Of a stretch of DNA of 64,000 bases, positions 63,552 to 64,000 are shown one piece after another; position 1 is the stretch's first letter, and the number at the start of each line of letters is the position of its first letter. The stretch is from Enterococcus casseliflavus NBRC 100478 (GTDB taxonomy: Bacteria; Bacillota; Bacilli; Lactobacillales; Enterococcaceae), in contig NZ_BCPT01000003.1 of NCBI RefSeq assembly GCF_001544095.1, positions 177,537-241,536 on the forward strand, given 5' to 3'. The notes beneath the pieces were generated by a model that saw only the letters and a list, made by a program, of their open reading frames with translations, did no database searches and was not told the origin of the DNA. The position numbers and the translations under genes were made by a program.

Positions 63552-64000
63552 TTAGACAGCTGTTTTTACAGCTTCTCGAAACTGAACCGGACTTCGCCAA
63601 TTTAATTTCTTTTTGATGCGTTTATGGTTGTAATAATAGATATATTGGTCAATTTTTGTTTTCAATTCATCTAAACTCCGATAGACTTCTCCATGAAAAA
63701 TCTCTTGCTTTAATAAACCAAAGAAGTTTTCCATAGGTGAGTTATCTAAACAATTCCCTTTACGAGACATACTCTGGAAGATTTTATGCTGCTTCAATTT
63801 ATTCTTATAAGCATTCATTTGATAGGCCCATCCTTGATCTGAATGGAAGGTTCTACGAAATGGACAATCATTTGTCATCTGGATTGCTTCTTCTAATCCT
63901 TCCATTATGGCTAGTGCGTTTGGTTTTTCAGAAATCCGATAAGATAGAATTTCACTATTGTAGAAATCCATGAAAGGATCTAAATACAGCTTTTTCTGAT
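63552..64000 (-). CDS. IS3-family transposase OrfB, C-terminal part
   Basis: About 149 C-terminal residues; the frame is open to the right edge (it reads QKKLYLDPFMDFYNSE at its visible start). The DDE integrase core shows FHSDQGWAYQ (second Asp) and the catalytic Glu in NCLDNSPMENFFGLLKQE, then NHKRIKKKLNWRSP at the end, as in IS150/IS3 OrfB proteins. The upstream orfA and first part of orfB are beyond the window. Confidence 0.92.
   Translation of the reverse strand, partial: QKKLYLDPFMDFYNSEILSYRISEKPNALAIMEGLEEAIQMTNDCPFRRTFHSDQGWAYQMNAYKNKLKQHKIFQSMSRKGNCLDNSPMENFFGLLKQEIFHGEVYRSLDELKTKIDQYIYYYNHKRIKKKLNWRSPVQFREAVKTAV

Larger units (their letters stand above)
63478..64000 (-). mobile_element. 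End of an IS3-family insertion sequence (partial)
   Basis: The element's transposase-distal end lies at about 63478, where the inverted-repeat-like TGTAGTGACCCCAAAAAG begins (typical TGACCCC tip of IS150-type elements). The other end is outside the window. The transposase frame is intact as far as seen. The target duplication cannot be checked. Confidence 0.8.

Overview
The window looks like chromosomal DNA of a low-to-mid G+C Firmicute of the order Lactobacillales, most likely an Enterococcus. G+C is in the mid-40s by eye, which would suit the E. casseliflavus/E. gallinarum group. The reasons are strong AGGAGG ribosome sites, T-box and THF-riboswitch control, ECF vitamin S-components, Rgg and YesMN-type regulators, gan-type ABC import, and an IS3-family element. 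Species is an inference; no rRNA or tRNA gene was seen.

Layout. 1-2.6 kb: the start of a moxR-type ATPase gene and an FAD/NAD(P)-binding protein. 2.6-4.6 kb: a ROK-type repressor divergent from a HAD phosphatase that is broken by one in-frame stop. 4.7-22 kb: a large carbohydrate island. It holds GntR-type regulator and GH92 (leftward), then GH125, GH38, ROK kinase and GH1 (rightward), then an LplB/LplC/NgtS-like ABC importer, a YesL-like protein and a YesM/YesN two-component system. All glycosidases lack signal peptides. The set reads as a locus that imports high-mannose N-glycan fragments, trims them in the cytoplasm (alpha-1,2, alpha-1,6 and alpha-1,3 linkages, perhaps the beta-mannoside) and phosphorylates the released hexose. 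22-29 kb: a YczE-like membrane protein, an MFS carrier, an APC permease with a 2-hydroxyacid dehydrogenase, a tandem YibE/F pair and a GNAT acetyltransferase. 29-36 kb: a gan-type operon (LacI repressor, binding protein, two permeases, GH42 beta-galactosidase).

36-40.6 kb: an exported fumarate-reductase-like flavoprotein, then a manganese-type ABC importer whose permease and binding protein are fused. 40.6-46.7 kb: a 57-residue membrane protein, a phosphoesterase, an unknown membrane protein, tatD-rnmV-rsmA, a niacin-type ECF S-component and a C39-like surface protein with an apparent AUA start. 46.7-51.4 kb: a methionine T-box controlling metA-patB-metB, then metQ with an unexplained leader. 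51.5-57.1 kb: a peptide ABC operon ending in an OsmC gene. 57-61.8 kb: a Crp/Fnr regulator divergent from an MFS carrier, a 60-residue protein, a THF riboswitch with folT, and an exported GH3 hexosaminidase. 61.8-64 kb: an Rgg regulator divergent from an unlisted 23-codon hydrophobic peptide gene, a small membrane protein, and the end of an IS3-family insertion sequence.

The points most worth following are the Rgg/peptide pair, the permease-binding-protein fusion with PsaA-like ligand spacing, the mannosidase island with its GH1 enzyme, the AUA start, and the three-way-junction RNA element near 26.6 kb.
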